Below, piece after piece: positions 61,142 through 64,000 of a stretch of 64,000 nt of DNA. A model generated the notes under the pieces. That model saw nothing but the letters and a program-made list of their open reading frames with translations. It made no database searches and had not been told where the DNA came from. Numbering within the stretch: position 1 is the stretch's first letter; every line of letters begins with the position of its first letter. The stretch is from Luteolibacter sp. Y139 (GTDB lineage: Bacteria > Verrucomicrobiota > Verrucomicrobiia > Verrucomicrobiales > Akkermansiaceae). The position numbers were made by a program, and so were the translations under genes. The DNA lies in the NCBI RefSeq assembly GCF_038066715.1, contig NZ_JBBUKT010000005.1:124001-188000 (forward strand), written 5' to 3'.

Positions 61142-61629
61142 GCACGCTCGTGCGACAGGAGCGGATGACGCGAAGATGGTGGGGAAATGCGCGGTGGGGT
61201 GAAACCGGGCGGGGTTTTCGGGCGGATATGGGGGAGGCGAGCTGATGGATCGTGCGGTTTGCAGGAAAGGCGGGGGAGGGCCGAGTGATCGGTGATCGGT
61301 GGAAAGGCATCGGTCTGGTGGAGGGAGCGAACCGCGGAGGTTGCGGCTTGCAAGCAGCGGGTCGACGCGCTGGCGGCTACGGCGGCGAAGTAAGATGGTG
61401 GACGGCGGCCCGAATCTTGGTCGGGGCGACTGAGTCGTCCCGGCGGGGTTCGGGCTGCGTGATGGAGTGGGGCTCGTGTCGACGGAACGTCGACACCCCT
61501 TATGGTGGATGTGAAGCGGGAGTCGGACGATGCGGCTGGTGGACGCTGGTTGGCGAGGGTCGTGGACGCGGTGCTACAGGGTGATGGAGGGACGACTGCG
61601 TCGTTGTGTCGACGTAACCCATCCTCCGC
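61142..61629. repeat. Spacer with R1 and R6 elements
   Basis: 61275-61345 R1; TGTCGACG-gaa-CGTCGACA (61477-61495) is R6, a compensated form of GTCGACC-gaa-GGTCGAC at 45086-45102. Confidence 0.75.
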
Positions 61630-61668
61630 TTGACATGCATAGAGGTGCAATGTATAGAGATTCTATGC
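61630..61668 (+). promoter_or_regulatory. Consensus promoter and palindromic operator of the PadR operon
   Basis: TTGACA (61630-61635), 17-base spacer, TATAGA (61653-61658). Expected start is about 61665, the ATG itself, so a leaderless mRNA. Inverted repeat GCATAGA (61637-61643) and TCTATGC (61662-61668) overlaps the -10 box and start, the place a PadR autorepressor would bind. Confidence 0.7.
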
Positions 61669-61997
61669 TAACCAAAGAGCTGGTTGCCGCTTCCTCCGAG
61701 CCGATGGTTCTTTGCCTTCTGGAAAAGGGCGAAAGCTATGGCTACGCACTGATCCAGGAAATCCGGCGGTTGTCCGGCGAGCGCATCGAGTGGACGGATG
61801 GGATGCTCTACCCGGTGCTGCACCGGATGGAGGCGCGGGGTCTGATCAAGGCGCGCTGGGCCAAAAGTGAGACTGGCCGAAAACGGAAGTACTACCGGCT
61901 TCTGGAAGAGGGCAGGACCGCCATGGCCGGGCATCACGAACAGTGGTCGCTGGTCGCCGGTGTCCTGGCTGCCTTGAGAAAGGAGGCGCATGTTTGA
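61665..61997 (+). CDS. PadR-family regulator
   Basis: 110 residues from ATG 61665; ATG 61650 is an alternative but lies in the -10 region. TKELVAASSEPMVLCLLEKGESYGYALIQEIRRLSGERIEWTDGMLYPVLHRMEARGLIKARW is the PadR winged helix, with YYRLLEEGRTAM at the wing. It is followed by a short C-terminal helix. Overlaps the next gene by eight bases. The leaderless start and the palindrome suggest autoregulation. Confidence 0.85.
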   Translation: MLTKELVAASSEPMVLCLLEKGESYGYALIQEIRRLSGERIEWTDGMLYPVLHRMEARGLIKARWAKSETGRKRKYYRLLEEGRTAMAGHHEQWSLVAGVLAALRKEAHV

Positions 61998-62634
61998 TCT
62001 GAAGTCAGCGCTGAAAGTCTGGCGACGCGATCTGCGCGCGGCAGGCCTCAAGGAAAACGCGTTGTTAGGCGAGCTGGAGTGCCATCTGATAGACGCGATG
62101 GAAGAGCTGGTCGCCGGGGGCATGACGGCAGAGGAAGCATTCCTTTCCGCCTCCCGGAGCATTGGCACAGTCCAAGTGTTAGGGGCCGAATTTGGAAAGA
62201 TCGAGTGGGTCCATGATGAGCGGAAACGCCGCGAGGCGAAGATCTGTTTTCTGACGCTTCTGGCTTTATTCACGCTCGGGATGAGTGTGGCGATGCTGGT
62301 TGCTCCGGAGATTTCGGATGGCCAGCGGGCTTCCGGGATGATGGCCATCATGAGCCTGCCGGGTCTTGTTTTCGCGGGGCGGGCTTTGTTTGCGGCGATG
62401 CCTGTGCGCCGTTTCAAAACCGCGATCCTAAGCGGGGCCGGGATGCTGGCGCTCGCGTGGAGTTGTCACGAGGCATGGCTGCTGAGGGCGGACGAGATCT
62501 TGTTTGGAGAATCCATGGCAGTGCTGTTGTGGGCGGTCTGCCCGGCCTGGGGGTTGATGGCCGGTGTTCACTGGGGAATTCAAGCCGCCGTGCAGAAGCA
62601 CGCGGGGAATGCGGCGAATCCCGTCCTTCACTGA
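61990..62634 (+). CDS. Membrane protein with permease-prefix-like N-terminus
   Basis: 214 residues. The N-terminal helical block (LKVWRRDLRAAGLKENALLGELECHLIDAMEELVAGGMTAEEAFLSA) matches the HAAS/permease-prefix domain that often travels with PadR regulators. Five hydrophobic helices follow (KICFLTLLALFTLGMSVAMLV, MMAIMSLPGLVFAGRALF, AILSGAGMLALAW, AVLLWAVCPAWGLMAGV). Probably regulated by the PadR; its substrate is unknown. Confidence 0.7.
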   Translation: MFDLKSALKVWRRDLRAAGLKENALLGELECHLIDAMEELVAGGMTAEEAFLSASRSIGTVQVLGAEFGKIEWVHDERKRREAKICFLTLLALFTLGMSVAMLVAPEISDGQRASGMMAIMSLPGLVFAGRALFAAMPVRRFKTAILSGAGMLALAWSCHEAWLLRADEILFGESMAVLLWAVCPAWGLMAGVHWGIQAAVQKHAGNAANPVLH

Positions 62635-62635
62635 G

Positions 62636-64000
62636 ATGATCAACATCAAGCGTCCGCCATTCGCACTGCTGGTTCTTCTCGGTCTTGCTACGGTATCCAT
62701 CGTAGTTGCCGCAGGGGATCCGCCGGGCAGTGAAGCCCTGCAAAAAGTCCTGGATGAACGCCTCAGTACCGATGGGGCGGGTGGCGCGATGCTGGTGGCG
62801 CGGGAGGGGAAGATCCTGTTTTCCCGCGGCTACGGTCTCGCGGATCGGGAGGGAAAGGCGGCGGCTACTCCGGATACCCGCTTTCGCATCGGGTCAGTGA
62901 CCAAGCAATTCACGGCGGCTGCGATTCTCCATCTCGCGGAGCAGGGATGTCTCTCGATCGAAGATCCGCTCTCGAAGTATTTTCCAAGCTACCCGGGTGG
63001 CGAGAAGATCACGCTGCGCCAGCTGCTCAACCATACCTCGGGACTTCACAGCTATACGGAGCAGGAGGGCTTTGCAGAGAAAGTCGGCAAGCCGATCAAG
63101 CCGGCCGACCTGATCGCGTGGTTTCAGAATGCGCCGCCGGATTTCCCGCCGGGAGAACAGTTCCGCTACTCTAACAGCGGCTACTTCTTGCTCGGCGAGA
63201 TCGTGGCAAAAGTTTCCGGCCAGTCCTTCGGTGACTATCTGGATCACACGTTCTTCGGCCCGCTGGGGATGCACGATACCGGCCTGTGGCTGAACGCGAC
63301 TCCGCCGGCGAATGCAGCGAAGGGCTACAGCTTCGACGGAAAGGAATTCAAGCCGGCACCCGAGTGGGACATGAGCTGGGCAGGGGGCGCGGGCGAACTT
63401 TATTCGACGACGTCCGATCTGTGGCGATGGACCGAAGCGCTCCAGGGGGGCAAGGTGCTGGATGCCGGAAGCCTGAAGGCCGCGCGGAGTGAGTTCACCG
63501 TGCCGAAGAAAGAGACGCAGGTGCTTCGCTACGGGATGGGTCTTTTTCATACCGAGATCGAATGGATGCCAGCGATCGGGCATACCGGCGGGCTACCGGG
63601 TTATCTCAGTTCGGTGATGTGGCTGCCGGATTCGCAGGTGACCCTGGTGGTTCTGAGCAATGCGATGCCGCCGCGGCCGGGTTCGAGTCCGGATGAGCTT
63701 CTGGCGCTTGCGGCGCGGAGTTTTCTCCAGGGTGAGATCGCGGCTCACGCTCCCAAGGTGGACGCGGCGATCCTTCCCGCGATCTATCCGAGTTACGCGG
63801 GCCGCTATCAGTATCCCGGCGGAGTTCAGAACATCACCGTGGAGCAGGGGAAGATCTTCGCGCAGCTAGGGGAGCAGCCGCGTTTTGAAATCCTGCCATG
63901 CGGGCCTGACGCGTTCTTCTATCCGTCTGTGGCGGCGCGGATTGTTTTCGAGCATGATCCGAAAACCCATGCGGTGATCTCGCTGGCTCACACGCAGAAC
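62636..64000 (+). CDS. Serine beta-lactamase-family hydrolase, 3' end cut by window edge
   Basis: 455 residues from ATG 62636, one base after the previous stop. N-terminal INIKRPPFALLVLLGLATVSIVVAAG is a signal or anchor. SVTK (about residue 92) is the SxxK nucleophile, YSN (about 178) the second motif and HTGG (about 316) the third, so the catalytic set of the class C/penicillin-binding fold is complete. A C-terminal DUF3471-type domain begins (AGRYQYPGGVQNITVEQGK). TCTAACAG encodes part of the YSNS active site. Third member of the PadR operon. Confidence 0.85.
   Translation, partial: MINIKRPPFALLVLLGLATVSIVVAAGDPPGSEALQKVLDERLSTDGAGGAMLVAREGKILFSRGYGLADREGKAAATPDTRFRIGSVTKQFTAAAILHLAEQGCLSIEDPLSKYFPSYPGGEKITLRQLLNHTSGLHSYTEQEGFAEKVGKPIKPADLIAWFQNAPPDFPPGEQFRYSNSGYFLLGEIVAKVSGQSFGDYLDHTFFGPLGMHDTGLWLNATPPANAAKGYSFDGKEFKPAPEWDMSWAGGAGELYSTTSDLWRWTEALQGGKVLDAGSLKAARSEFTVPKKETQVLRYGMGLFHTEIEWMPAIGHTGGLPGYLSSVMWLPDSQVTLVVLSNAMPPRPGSSPDELLALAARSFLQGEIAAHAPKVDAAILPAIYPSYAGRYQYPGGVQNITVEQGKIFAQLGEQPRFEILPCGPDAFFYPSVAARIVFEHDPKTHAVISLAHTQN

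Noticed and set aside
2940-61345. R1/R2 as insertion sequences or CRISPR repeats
   Set aside because: No transposase, no terminal inverted repeats with target duplications, and no regular spacers; copies are scattered singly.
3750-63170. TCTAACA as a sequencing or methylation miscall artefact
   Set aside because: Neighbouring codons differ at several positions from gene style (for example GTT CTA ACA versus GTG CTG ACG), and the variant TCCAACA also occurs (for example near 60582). A one-base miscall cannot make this.
1-64000. tRNA, rRNA or riboswitch
   Set aside because: No cloverleaf, conserved rRNA or known riboswitch core was found by eye. Small divergent ones could be missed.

Overview
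The window looks like chromosomal DNA of a Verrucomicrobiota bacterium, probably a Luteolibacter- or Haloferula-like member of Verrucomicrobiales. This is inferred from a secreted sulfatase with a LamG-like front, an autotransporter-associated beta-strand-repeat protein, a GH92 alpha-mannosidase, an ELWxTDGT-repeat exoprotein and many lineage-specific secreted or two-helix membrane proteins. I see no rRNA, tRNA, CRISPR array or intact insertion sequence. GC is high, and the plus strand is strongly G-rich whichever strand a gene lies on.

Layout. 1-7.3 kb: sulfatase (cut by the left edge) and beta-strand-repeat protein, both minus strand. 8-34.8 kb: loosely packed small genes with long repeat-rich spacers. 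They include a methyltransferase-like protein, a kinase-like/methyltransferase-like two-part protein, orphan immunity-type genes (SUKH-3-like; DUF2185-like plus barstar), a ferritin-like TAT protein, GH92, an EELKP/ETIKQ repeat protein, an LssY C-terminal-domain protein, a Cof-type HAD phosphatase, an AraC regulator and secreted unknowns. 35-49.3 kb: a scattered phage-derived set (terminase small and large subunits, holin-like proteins, M15 endolysin, a portal fused to a toxin, a virion morphogenesis protein). It is interrupted by a foreign GHKL-ATPase/nuclease gene and a tandem lipoprotein family. The portal-toxin gene is followed by an immunity-like gene, an orphan toxin tip and a second immunity-like gene. 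50-52.7 kb: a tandem array of a two-helix family with a shared RWKSFWLG motif, ending in a frameshifted copy joined to a truncated nucleotidyltransferase. 53.4-57.2 kb: a minus-strand cluster of SGNH hydrolase, caspase-like protease and a partner protein. 58.3-61 kb: ELWxTDGT exoprotein. 61.6-64 kb: PadR regulator, permease-prefix membrane protein and a serine beta-lactamase-like hydrolase (cut by the right edge).

Two genome-scale signals overlay everything. First, the 7-mer TCTAACA (usually TCTAACAG) occurs about 58 times by hand count on the two strands, against about 2 expected, and it overrides codon choice in several reading frames. Second, spacers are packed with dispersed elements, named here as follows. 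R1: TTTTCAG/TGATCAG heptamers plus a 9-bp-periodic G-rich part. R2 and R3: three consecutive mini-hairpins. R4, R5, R6: other small families. Stems in R2, R3, R4 and R6 vary by compensatory base changes. Genes that lack the G-skew and the TCTAACA word (for example 39.9-41.9, 49.5-50.1 and 52.7-53.3 kb) are the likely recent arrivals.
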